Assembly: GCA_030039095.1 (NCBI GenBank)
Contig: JASHQP010000413.1
Coordinates: forward strand, 1-12,280
Direction of reading: 5' to 3'
DNA from: Streptosporangiaceae bacterium
GTDB lineage: Bacteria > Actinomycetota > Actinomycetes > Streptosporangiales > Streptosporangiaceae
Length of the DNA stretch: 12,280 nt
How positions within the stretch are numbered: the first letter of the stretch is position 1; every line of letters starts with the position of its first letter. The position numbers and the translations under genes are program-made. Positions 1 through 6,673 of the stretch are shown here, piece after piece. The notes beneath the pieces are model-generated. The model worked only from the letters and a program-made list of their open reading frames with translations, searched no databases and was not told the origin of the DNA.

Positions 1-369
1 CCGCGGCCCGGCGAGCAGCAGCTCACCAAGACCTCGCACAACGCGTTCACGACGACGAACCTGCAGCAAATGCTGGTCCAGCAGGGTGTCACCGAGGTCA
101 TCGTCTGCGGCATACGGACCGAGCAGTGCTGCGAGACAACAGCGCGGGTCGCGTCCGACCTGGGCTACCAGGTCACGTTCGTCACGGAGGCCACCGCCAC
201 AAGCCCGATCGGGCATCGGGATGCCCCACCAGGGCAATCGGCCGAGCAGCTGCTGGCCGATCCGCGCACGCTGCCCGTCGGCGCGGTCATCGAGCGGACC
301 GAGTACGCGCTCGCCGGACGGTTCGCGACCATCGCCACGATCGCAGAGGTCACCGGCCGGTTATGCTGA
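1..369 (+). CDS. Isochorismatase-like cysteine hydrolase, 3' part
   Basis: This is the C-terminal 122 residues of an isochorismatase/nicotinamidase-superfamily hydrolase; the start lies before the window. Seen directly: the segment KTSHNAF followed by TTTNLQQML matches the family's conserved Lys region and the helix after it. GIRTEQCCETTARVASDLG matches the catalytic-Cys block (first Cys codon at 127-129, preceded by the cis-peptide region), followed by the usual DLGYQVTFVTEAT strand. Family members hydrolyse amide or vinyl-ether bonds of small cytosolic substrates; the substrate here cannot be read from sequence. The stop (TGA 367-369) is 7 nt before the GTG of the GlxA-like regulator, so the two are probably co-transcribed. 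A cysteine hydrolase beside a GlxA-type regulator is a common actinobacterial pairing (known context). The call is firm for family and open for substrate. Confidence 0.85.
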   Translation, partial: PRPGEQQLTKTSHNAFTTTNLQQMLVQQGVTEVIVCGIRTEQCCETTARVASDLGYQVTFVTEATATSPIGHRDAPPGQSAEQLLADPRTLPVGAVIERTEYALAGRFATIATIAEVTGRLC

Positions 370-376
370 CCAGATC

Positions 377-1312
377 GTGACCAAGGTTGTGTTCCTGCTC
401 GCCCCCGGGCTGCACCTGCTGGACCTGGCGGGGCCGGCGCAGGCGTTTGGCACCGCTGCTGGCCTCGGCTGCGGCTACGAACTCGGGTATGTCGCCGGCC
501 AGGAAGACGTTGCCACGGCCCAGGGCGTCACCATCCGGGCGACCACGCAATGGCCCGCGCTCGCCGCAGATGACCTCATCATCGTCCCCGGCTGGCGGAC
601 GAGCCCTTCGATCGCGACCACCGGCCCGCTGCCCCGTGCCGCGCTCGAGGCGCTCGCCGGCCATCACGCGCAAGGGGGCACCGTCGCCAGCGTCTGCTCC
701 GGTGCCGACGCCCTCGGCCGGGCAGGCCTCCTGGACGGCCGCCGCTGCACCACCCACCACGCCATTCAGGACGACCTCGCCAGACGCTACCCACGAGCGG
801 CGGTCATCCGCGACGTGCTCTACGTCATCGACGGCCGGGTCGCCACGTCCGCCGGGATCGCCAGCGGCATCGACCTGGCCCTGTACCTGATCGCCGTACG
901 GGACGGCCCGGACACAGCCGCGCGGGTGGCCCGCGAGATGGTCGTTTACGCCCGCCGGAACGGCGACGAGCAGCAGGCCAGCGCCATGCTGCGGCACCGC
1001 AACCACCTCAGCGACACCGCACACCGCGCCCAGGACCACATCGAGGCCCGGTTTGCGCGCCCGCTGCCGCTCGCGCAGATCGCCAGCGCGTGCGGCGTCA
1101 GCGAGCGCACGCTGACCCGCAGGTTCACCGCGGCAACGGGCATAACCCCGCTGCGCTACCAGCAACTGCTCCGGCTGGAGCGAGCCGAGCACCTGATCGG
1201 CCACGGCGCCACCGTCGAGGCCGCAGCCCGCACCGTCGGCTTTCAGGACGCGCGCATGCTCCGCCGTCTCCGCGCCCGCGAAAACCGTTCGCGTCCGCGC
1301 CTGCCTGTCTGA
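377..1312 (+). CDS. GlxA-family transcriptional regulator (DJ-1/PfpI domain + AraC HTH)
   Basis: The product is 311 residues from GTG 377. Residues 3-165 form a DJ-1/PfpI (class I glutamine amidotransferase-like) domain: it opens with VVFLLAPGLHLLDLAGPAQAF and has the nucleophile-elbow motif SVCSGA with Cys107, then AGLLDGRRCTTHH. Residues 215-303 form an AraC-type DNA-binding domain with two helix-turn-helix units (about 233-254, ACGVSERTLTRRF; about 281-300, TVGFQDARMLRRLR). Length and domain order are normal for GlxA-type regulators, which sense small metabolites and usually activate neighbouring catabolic genes. GTG 377 was chosen because the DJ-1 domain begins immediately after it, although the frame stays open upstream inside the hydrolase gene. 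No clear Shine-Dalgarno precedes it, so translation may depend on coupling to the hydrolase gene 7 nt upstream. The effector is unknown. Confidence 0.88.
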   Translation: MTKVVFLLAPGLHLLDLAGPAQAFGTAAGLGCGYELGYVAGQEDVATAQGVTIRATTQWPALAADDLIIVPGWRTSPSIATTGPLPRAALEALAGHHAQGGTVASVCSGADALGRAGLLDGRRCTTHHAIQDDLARRYPRAAVIRDVLYVIDGRVATSAGIASGIDLALYLIAVRDGPDTAARVAREMVVYARRNGDEQQASAMLRHRNHLSDTAHRAQDHIEARFARPLPLAQIASACGVSERTLTRRFTAATGITPLRYQQLLRLERAEHLIGHGATVEAAARTVGFQDARMLRRLRARENRSRPRLPV

Positions 1313-1373
1313 AACTCTTCCAACCAAGCGCTGATCCCGGCGGCGGGAGGACATCGATCGTGGTGACCACCCG

Positions 1374-1825
1374 ATGACGCTGCCGACCTTCGTGGTGATC
1401 GGGGCGATGAAGGCCGGGACCGTGAGCCTTGGCCACTACCTCGATGACCATCGCGACCGAGGTGCTCCGCGACAGGCCACGTGAGGCACTGAGCGCGGTA
1501 TTCGGCCATCTCGGTGTCGATCCGTGCCGCAGCCGATGACCTCGATGCGCGGCATCACGACCACCGCTCGATCGACAAGCCCGTCCCGCGCCTGCACGAC
1601 CTGCACTGGCTACCGCGACGCGAGGTCAAGCCCGATCCGCGATGGCGACCCGATCAGCGCACGGGACTTGCCCGGCTCGTCACGACCCGGAAGGCGCGGC
1701 CCGGCGACCGCGCGATCCCGCGCGAGCTCCGCGACCGGCTCGCCGGACGCCTTGCCGCCGACGTGCACCACTTCGAGCAACTCCTCGGCCGCCAGGTGCC
1801 CAGTCACTGGGGATGGTCAATGTGA
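1374..1825 (+). pseudogene. Sulfotransferase remnant (internal deletion plus frameshifts)
   Basis: Three pieces of a P-loop (PAPS-dependent) sulfotransferase lie in order but in three frames. Piece 1 (ATG 1374 to about 1451) reads MTLPTFVVIGAMKAGTVSLG, the family's N-terminal strand and 5'-phosphosulfate-binding loop (normally K-A-G-T-T/S-S), and stops at 1482-1484. Piece 2 (about 1456-1536, next frame) reads EVLRDRPREALSAVFGHLGV, which matches the segment normally some 150-200 residues further on. Piece 3 (about 1710-1825, third frame) reads PRELRDRLAGRLAADVHHFE then QLLGRQVPSHWGW, the usual C-terminal helix and W-ending tail. The middle of the enzyme, including the catalytic His region and 3'-phosphate loop, is gone. 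A purine-rich GGCGGGAGG lies about 25 nt before the ATG. No active enzyme can be made. The fragments keep high GC, so decay looks fairly recent. The remnant converges on the CMD gene, ending 4 nt before that gene's stop. Confidence 0.75.
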
Positions 1826-1829
1826 CGAG

Positions 1830-2417
1830 TCAGCCGGCTACGGGCCGGCCGAAGGTCACGGCCTTGCGCACCTCTGGGGGCAGAGACTCGGCAAGCTGCG
1901 CGTCGGGCTGAGCACCAAGGGCGTCGTTGATCGTCGAGAACGCCAGGCGGAGGGCCACGAAAGCGGTGATGGCGAAGATCTGGTCGTCGTCGAGCCCGGC
2001 GTCGCGGAGTTCCTGGACGTCGGCGGGCGACGTCGCGTTCGGGTCCCTGACGACCTTGCGGGCCCAGGCCGCCATGGCCTTCTCCTGGTCGGTCAGGCCG
2101 GCGTCGCTGCCGTCGAGAACTCCGGCGGCCAGAGCGGCTTCCGAGGCGCCGGCCAGCTTCCCGCCCCACGCCAGCGAGCAGTACGCGTCGCCGAGCGCCG
2201 AGGCGGCGGCGGTCACCAGGATCCCGCGCTGGCGGAAACTCAGGCCGCTCGCCTTGAATGCCGTGGACATCAGCTCGAACAGCGTATTGATGGTGCCCGG
2301 CTGGTGTGCCCACAAGCGCGACACGTTCCACACGTAATCACCGTCGGCGAGGTCGTCGTCGTAGAGCGCCTGCACCTCCGGGGACAGCGGGGGTTCTTCG
2401 AGAAAGCTGCCCGTCAT
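1830..2417 (-). CDS. AhpD/carboxymuconolactone decarboxylase-like protein
   Basis: The product is 195 residues and resembles the all-helical AhpD/CMD superfamily (peroxidase-related or gamma-carboxymuconolactone decarboxylase-like). Core: residues 41-56 (GTINTLFELMSTAF), 60-72 (SFRQRGILVTAAA) and the signature ALGDAYCSLAWGGKLAG at 74-90. A second half runs LTDQEKAMAAWARKVVRDP and ADVQELRDAGLDDDQIFAIT (132-151), the typical C-terminal repeat. Cys80 is the only cysteine, so the CxxC redox pair of true AhpD is absent and disulfide-cycling peroxidase activity is unlikely. ATG 2417 has a strong Shine-Dalgarno (AAGGAGGAG) lying inside the end of the upstream methyltransferase gene, and the start overlaps that gene's stop as ATGA: a translationally coupled operon. 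CMD proteins are frequent partners of ECF41 sigma factors; one is present 7.4 kb away but not adjacent. Substrate unknown. Confidence 0.85.
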   Translation of the reverse strand: MTGSFLEEPPLSPEVQALYDDDLADGDYVWNVSRLWAHQPGTINTLFELMSTAFKASGLSFRQRGILVTAAASALGDAYCSLAWGGKLAGASEAALAAGVLDGSDAGLTDQEKAMAAWARKVVRDPNATSPADVQELRDAGLDDDQIFAITAFVALRLAFSTINDALGAQPDAQLAESLPPEVRKAVTFGRPVAG

Positions 2418-3229
2418 GTGCGTTCTCCTCCTTCGGGCTTGCGGGCCAGGTAGCCCACGACCTTCAGCTCGGCCCGCAACGGCAAGCCGTCCCGCAGTTG
2501 CGCCCGGGCCTGCTCGACCGCTACCCGGTAGAACTCGGCCTCGCCGACGTTCTGGATGGCCTCGTAAGCCGGGCCGGTGGAGGCGAGGGCCCGCGCATAC
2601 AGCTGCGGATCCGCGAACTCCATGGCGAACGGCACGTCCACGCGCTCAATATCGCGGAATCCGTGTGACCCGAGAAGCTGCTCACCGGCACCGGGGCGGC
2701 CGAGCGACACCATCGCGGCCTGGTTGTCCACCTTTTCGGTGGCAGCAAGCCGGAACGGTGCCATGGCCCATGCGCCAGGAGACACCTTCAGGTGTCCCCA
2801 CACCGTTATCCCGGCTCGCCCTCCGGGGCGCAGCACCCGGTGAATCTCGGCGACAGCGCCGGGCGTGGTACCCCAGATGCCCCGGAAGCTGGTCACAACG
2901 TCGAACGACGCCTGATCCCAGGGCAGCGCGTTCATGTCGCCGACCCTGATGTCAGATCCCGGGTTCCGGTCCCGGGCGACAGCGACCAGCCGCGGCGAGG
3001 CATCGATGCCAGAGCACACGGCGCCGCGGAGGCGAGCCAGTTCGATCGAGAGCCCGGACCCGCACGCCACGTCGAGCAGCCGGTCCCCGGCGTCCGCACC
3101 CAGCCGGTGGTGCATGGCGACGTACTCCCGGCAGTTGCTCGGCTCGCTGAGGGCTGAGAAGTCCACCGCCTTGCGGCCCCAGCCCTCGTCCACCATCGTC
3201 CACTGGGCAGAGCCTGTGCTCTCGCTCAC
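2414..3229 (-). CDS. Class I SAM-dependent methyltransferase
   Basis: The product is 271 residues from GTG 3229. It has a Rossmann-fold methyltransferase core with motif I LLDVACGSG (51-59), the acidic end of beta-2 in CSGIDASPRLVAVAR (Asp76), motif II GDMNALPWDQASFDVV (97-112), and the post-motif helix AEIHRVLRPGGRAGITVWG (127-145). This is the UbiE/Methyltransf_11 pattern of small-molecule methylases. The C-terminal 110 residues (AMAPFRLAATEKV..., GFRDIERVDVPFAMEFADP) form a substrate cap typical of these enzymes; the methyl acceptor is unknown. GTG 3229 is preferred because a run of G (GGGGGGG) sits at Shine-Dalgarno distance and a -10-like CATACT (3255-3260, minus) lies upstream. An in-frame ATG at 3271 lacks a ribosome site. 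It is the first gene of a two-gene operon with the CMD-like protein (ATGA overlap) and is divergent from the binding-protein gene. Confidence 0.85.
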   Translation of the reverse strand: MSESTGSAQWTMVDEGWGRKAVDFSALSEPSNCREYVAMHHRLGADAGDRLLDVACGSGLSIELARLRGAVCSGIDASPRLVAVARDRNPGSDIRVGDMNALPWDQASFDVVTSFRGIWGTTPGAVAEIHRVLRPGGRAGITVWGHLKVSPGAWAMAPFRLAATEKVDNQAAMVSLGRPGAGEQLLGSHGFRDIERVDVPFAMEFADPQLYARALASTGPAYEAIQNVGEAEFYRVAVEQARAQLRDGLPLRAELKVVGYLARKPEGGERT

Positions 3230-3254
3230 CGCAACCCCCCCGATGCTCGCAACG

Positions 3255-3297
3255 AGTATGCCCCACCTCATGTTCGTCCGGACAAGACAAACGTTTG
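3255..3297. promoter_or_regulatory. Divergent control region with 10-bp palindrome
   Basis: The gap between the methyltransferase start (3229, minus) and the lipoprotein start (3385, plus) holds a perfect palindrome CAAACGTTTG at 3288-3297. On the minus strand TTGTCC (about 3280-3285) and CATACT (3255-3260) form a weak -35/-10 pair with a long 19-nt spacer. On the plus strand a TTGACC begins at 3295, overlapping the palindrome, but no matching -10 is convincing. The palindrome is placed to affect both directions; the protein that binds it is unknown. Confidence 0.35.
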
Positions 3298-3384
3298 ACC
3301 AATGTGATCCTTTCGTGCTTGACCGGCATCGTCGCGGTGTCGTCAGGTGGTCGTGGTGGATATACGCGGCCGAAGGGGTGGGTG

Positions 3385-5244
3385 ATGGGGTCAGTTCGCG
3401 CGCGGCGTCCTGCATCAAGGTGGGCTCGGCCGCGGATGGCACTCGCGGTGGCTGGAGCTGCGGCCCTGGCGCTCGCGGCGGGAGCCTGCAGCAGCAGCAA
3501 GAGCACGGCATCGGGGACGACGCCGCTGAAGGGCGGGACCGCGGTGATGTCCGAGCCGCCGTCGCAGACCCCGAACTACATCTTCCCGTTCATGGACCCG
3601 TCGGTCTCCACCAATCAGAACCTGTTCGACTTCACCTACCTGATGTACCGGCCGCTGTACTGGTTCGGCTATGGCAGCCAGCCGGTGGTGAACCCGTCGC
3701 TCAGCCTGGCCTACACGCCGGCGTTCAGCGGCCGGAATGTGACGATCAAGCTGAAGAACTACAAGTGGTCGAACGGGACGCCGGTCACGGCGCAGGACAT
3801 CATGTTCTGGATCAACATGATGAAGGCGGTGCCGGAGGACTGGTTCGGCTCGGTGCCGGGCGGGTTCCCGACGAACGTCTCGGACGTCAAGGCGGTCAGC
3901 TCGACCGAACTGACGATGACGATGAACAAGCCGTTCTCGTCGACGTGGTTCCTGTACAACAACCTGAGCCAGATTACCCCGATGCCCGCGGCCTGGGACC
4001 GGACCGCGTCCGGCCCCAGCAACTGCGACACGACGGTCGGCGACTGCGCCGCGGTGTACGCCTACCTGGCCGGCCAGGCCAAAGACTTGAACACGTACGC
4101 GACGTCGCCGATCTGGGGCATCGTGGACGGGCCGTGGCGGCTGAGCGCGTTCAACGCCGACGGGCACGTCACGTTCGTGCCGAACAAGTCGTATTCCGGG
4201 CCGGTCAAGCCGAAGCTCTCGGCGTTCGAGGAAGTGCCGTTCACCACCGACTCCGCCGAGTATGACGTGATGCAGTCGCCCAGCAGCAGCACCAAGATCG
4301 ACTACGGCTACATCCCGGCCTCCGATCTGCCGTCCAAGCCAGCCGGAGCGTCGGCCGGGGCCAACCCGCTGTCCTCGAAGGGCTACACGCTGGCCCCGCT
4401 CTACGCCTGGGGTATCGGCTTCTACGTGATGAACTTCCAGTCCACGACCGGCAACGGCCCGATCATCCGGCAGCTGTACTTCCGTCAGGCCATGGCCTAC
4501 CTGATGGACCAGCAGGGCGTCATCAGCGGGCCGTTGCGAGGCTACGGCTCGGTCACCGTCGGCCCGGTCGGCAGTACCCCGGTGAGCAAGTTCCTGTCCG
4601 CGCAGGGCAAGCAGGGTGATCCGTTCCCATTCAGCATCGCCAAGGCCAAGGCGCTGCTGACGGGCCATGGCTGGAAGGTGGTCCCCGGCGGCGCCACCAC
4701 CTGCGTCGATCCGGCCAAGTGCGGGCCGGGGATCGCCCAGGGCAAGACGCTCAGCTTCAACTTCCCGTATGCCAGCGGCTTGAGCTGGCTCACATCGGAG
4801 ATGACCGAACTGCAGTCGAACGCGGCGCAGGTGGGCATCAAGCTGAACATCGAGCCCCAGCCGATCAATCAGGTCACCTCGGTGGCTGCGGCTAACTGCG
4901 TGGCCGTCAAGGTCTCCTGCGACTGGGACATGGCCAACTTCGAGGGCTTCACGTTCTCCCCGGATTACCTGCCTACCGGCGATGTGCTCTACAAGACCGG
5001 CGCCACGTCGAACTACGGCGCGTACAGCGACGCGCAGAACGACGCGATGATCGAGAAGACACTGCTGAGCCCGGACCTGTCCTACATGTACAGCTGGCAG
5101 GATTACCTGGCCAAGCAGCTGCCGTTCGAGTGGCAGCCGTTCCCCGCTTACCAGATCACCGAGGTAGCGAACGACCTCGAGGGCGCGCTCCCGCAATCAC
5201 CGACGCTGTCCATCAACCCGGAGAACTGGTATTTCGTGAAGTAA
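3385..5244 (+). CDS. Family 5 ABC transporter substrate-binding lipoprotein (peptide/nickel type)
   Basis: The product is 619 residues from ATG 3385, chosen for AAGGGG six nt upstream; GTG 3382 is the alternative. The N-terminus is a lipoprotein signal: Arg-rich start, hydrophobic run MALAVAGAAALALAAGA, lipid-anchored Cys35, then a Ser/Thr linker. The body reads as an SBP_bac_5 extracellular binding protein: LKGGTAVMSEPPSQTPNYIF at the start of lobe 1, the conserved VTIKLKNYKWSNGTPVTAQD block, LFYRQ-like IRQLYFRQAMAYLMDQQ, and TLSFNFPYASG with a late VGIKLNIEPQP. Six further cysteines come as three close pairs (214/221, 440/446, 505/512), plausible disulfides of an exported protein. It would capture peptides or other solutes outside the membrane. 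No permease or ATPase genes are adjacent, so it is an orphan that either shares another transporter or senses its ligand. Its 3' end overlaps the convergent padR gene by 48 bp. Confidence 0.9.
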   Translation: MGSVRARRPASRWARPRMALAVAGAAALALAAGACSSSKSTASGTTPLKGGTAVMSEPPSQTPNYIFPFMDPSVSTNQNLFDFTYLMYRPLYWFGYGSQPVVNPSLSLAYTPAFSGRNVTIKLKNYKWSNGTPVTAQDIMFWINMMKAVPEDWFGSVPGGFPTNVSDVKAVSSTELTMTMNKPFSSTWFLYNNLSQITPMPAAWDRTASGPSNCDTTVGDCAAVYAYLAGQAKDLNTYATSPIWGIVDGPWRLSAFNADGHVTFVPNKSYSGPVKPKLSAFEEVPFTTDSAEYDVMQSPSSSTKIDYGYIPASDLPSKPAGASAGANPLSSKGYTLAPLYAWGIGFYVMNFQSTTGNGPIIRQLYFRQAMAYLMDQQGVISGPLRGYGSVTVGPVGSTPVSKFLSAQGKQGDPFPFSIAKAKALLTGHGWKVVPGGATTCVDPAKCGPGIAQGKTLSFNFPYASGLSWLTSEMTELQSNAAQVGIKLNIEPQPINQVTSVAAANCVAVKVSCDWDMANFEGFTFSPDYLPTGDVLYKTGATSNYGAYSDAQNDAMIEKTLLSPDLSYMYSWQDYLAKQLPFEWQPFPAYQITEVANDLEGALPQSPTLSINPENWYFVK

Positions 5245-5847
5245 CCGCGCAGTTGGGCGTGTCAGCTCTCCATTGTCGCCGAGCGCCGCTGCGCGCTGGG
5301 CGGACAGCGCCGCGATCGTCCGCTCTGCCCATTCAAGACTGGCGCGGTGGACCGACAATCCGTGGTCGAGTGCAAGGCGCGGGTGCCCGGTGCCCGGGTC
5401 GGCGGATGCCGCGAACCGCTCCAGCCCGGCGATGAATTCGGTGAGCGCGTCGGCGAGACTCCGCAGGAACGCGACCACCTCCTCCGGCGAGAACGCGTGT
5501 TCCATCATCACGAAGCGCATAAGGTGCAGGCCGAGGTCGCGCGCTGCCGTGGCGGCGTCTATCGGTTCACGCAGCCAGGTCGCGTGGGCCGCGCGCCCGG
5601 CCTCGGTGGGCTCGTACACGCGGCGATGCCGGGCCGACGTCCCGTTGTGGCCCGGATGGGTCTGGGCCTGGACCATCCCGATCAGCTCCAGGCGCCGCAG
5701 CGCCGGGTACAGCGTGCCGGAACTCGGCTGGTAGACGCCCATCGGTGTCGCAGCGAAGATCCTCTTCAGGTCATAGCCGGAGGACGGCACCATGCAGATC
5801 AGGCCCAGCAGTATGTGCTCGAACGAGGTGAGCCGCCGCACCGCCAT
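5197..5847 (-). CDS. PadR-family transcriptional regulator
   Basis: The product is 216 residues. The N-terminal winged helix is clear: FEHILLGLICMVPSSGYDLK (9-28), YQPSSGTLYPALRRLELIGM (39-58, recognition helix), then a wing with HRRVYEPTEAGRAAHATWL (74-92). The C-terminal half (LHLMRFVMMEHAFSPEEVVAFLRSLADAL and beyond) is helical and matches the long PadR-s1/Vir-type dimerisation domain. Such proteins are cytoplasmic dimeric repressors that release DNA on binding a small ligand. On the minus strand TAGGGT (5859-5854) is only six nt before ATG 5847, which fits a leaderless transcript; AAGGTAGGG could instead act as a ribosome site. A perfect inverted repeat at 5867-5889 lies just upstream and is the likely operator, shared with the divergent membrane-protein gene. 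The 3' end overlaps the lipoprotein gene's 3' end by 48 bp, which could allow transcription interference. Confidence 0.9.
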   Translation of the reverse strand: MAVRRLTSFEHILLGLICMVPSSGYDLKRIFAATPMGVYQPSSGTLYPALRRLELIGMVQAQTHPGHNGTSARHRRVYEPTEAGRAAHATWLREPIDAATAARDLGLHLMRFVMMEHAFSPEEVVAFLRSLADALTEFIAGLERFAASADPGTGHPRLALDHGLSVHRASLEWAERTIAALSAQRAAALGDNGELTRPTARLLHEIPVLRVDGQRR

Positions 5848-5861
5848 GACAAGACCCTACC

Positions 5862-5890
5862 TTGCCGCATAGGTCGAAACGACCTATGCT
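5862..5890 (+). promoter_or_regulatory. Promoter with embedded PadR operator (perfect inverted repeat)
   Basis: TTGCCG (5862-5867) and TATGCT (5885-5890) are spaced 17 nt, a good housekeeping-sigma promoter for the membrane-protein gene at 5942. The spacer is filled by a perfect inverted repeat: arms GCATAGGTCG (5867-5876) and CGACCTATGC (5880-5889) around AAA. A dimer bound here would block RNA polymerase directly. The same site covers the -35 region of the divergent padR gene, so autorepression is expected. Sequence and spacing are seen; binding by this PadR is inference. Confidence 0.75.
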
Positions 5891-5941
5891 GCTGCTGGAC
5901 GAGGACAGGGGTCTTCGCAGCGTCACGGAAGGTCCGTTCAC

Positions 5942-6673
5942 GTGGGCACCAGCGGTGATGGCCGGCGAACCGTCCGCAATGCCGGGGCCGGGAGCCGCGT
6001 GCGCGCGATCGCGATGATCGCGATCTTCGATGTCGCCGCCCCGCTCGCGGCCTACAGTCTGCTGCGCTCGGCCGGCCTGCCGACCGTGACAGCCCTGCTG
6101 CTCAGCGGGGTGTTCCCGGCCCTGGGCGTGACGATAACGGCCATCCGGAGCCGGCGGCTCGACGCGGTCGGAGTGCTCGTGCTCGCCGGGATCGTCGTGG
6201 GCACGATCCTCGGCCTGGCATTCCGCAGCGCCAGGCTGCTGCTGGTCGAGGGATCGGTGCCCACGGCCATCTTCGGTGTCGCGTGCCTGGGATCGCTTCG
6301 GGCACGGCGGCCGCTGATGTTCAGTTTCGCGCTGGAGCTCACCGGGCCCGACTCCAAGAAGGGCCGTGAGATGACCGAGTTCTGGAAGTTCGAGGAATTC
6401 CGGCACATCTTCCGGATCATCACGGCCGTATGGGGTGCCGGCTTCCTCGTCGAAGCCGCCCTGCGGGTCGTTGTCGTGTACAACACCTCGACCGGAACGG
6501 CGCTGGCCATCTCGAAGGTGTCGCCGTATCTGACCGGGGCCATCCTGTCGGCGTGGACGATCGCCTACAGCGCGCACCTGAAGCGCAAGGGCGAACGCAC
6601 CGGCGCTGCCATGAGCGGGAAGCCGGGAGCGCGTAACACAGATCCCGCTTCCGTGAAGATCACCGAGGCCTAG
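5942..6673 (+). CDS. VC0807-like polytopic membrane protein
   Basis: The product is 243 residues from GTG 5942, with GGAAGG nine nt upstream. Hydrophobic stretches give about six membrane helices: 22-43, 46-68, 74-94, 98-118, 155-178 and 192-211. The N-terminal pattern (FDVAAPLAAYSLLRSAGLP, then ALLLSGVFPALGVTITAIR, RRLDAVGVLVLAGIVVGTIL, VPTAIFGVACLGSLRARRPL) resembles the VC0807 / intracellular-septation-A-like family, whose function is not established. An Arg/Lys/Glu-rich loop (about 135-155, SKKGREMTEFWKFEEFRHIF) separates helices 4 and 5, and the tail is basic and soluble. It is divergent from padR, and its promoter contains the PadR-type operator, so it is likely the direct target, de-repressed by whatever ligand PadR senses. 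PadR targets are often membrane efflux or stress proteins (known), but a transport role here is only a guess. An 18-bp internal near-repeat (GATCGCGAT twice, about 6007-6024) encodes part of helix 1. Confidence 0.75.
   Translation: MGTSGDGRRTVRNAGAGSRVRAIAMIAIFDVAAPLAAYSLLRSAGLPTVTALLLSGVFPALGVTITAIRSRRLDAVGVLVLAGIVVGTILGLAFRSARLLLVEGSVPTAIFGVACLGSLRARRPLMFSFALELTGPDSKKGREMTEFWKFEEFRHIFRIITAVWGAGFLVEAALRVVVVYNTSTGTALAISKVSPYLTGAILSAWTIAYSAHLKRKGERTGAAMSGKPGARNTDPASVKITEA

Noticed and set aside
86..376. Upstream in-frame extension of the GlxA-like protein
   Set aside because: The frame is open inside the hydrolase gene, but the added residues are Arg/Ser/Pro-rich with no family match, and the DJ-1 domain starts right at GTG 377.
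350..1354. Long antisense open frame over the GlxA-like gene
   Set aside because: Its product is low-complexity Arg/Gly/Ala sequence, as expected from the GC-rich complement of a real gene; no motif was seen.
1524..2453. Plus-strand open frame spanning the sulfotransferase remnant and CMD gene
   Set aside because: It runs antisense to the well-supported CMD gene and has no recognisable domain.
3415..5196. 593-codon antisense frame over the binding lipoprotein
   Set aside because: The sense frame has a signal peptide, lipobox and domain motifs. The antisense product is Arg/Val/Gly-rich and repetitive, a GC-bias artefact.
5771..6577. Minus-strand frame over the VC0807-like gene
   Set aside because: It would run through the operator and promoter region and encodes Arg/Gly/Asp-rich sequence without membrane or domain features.
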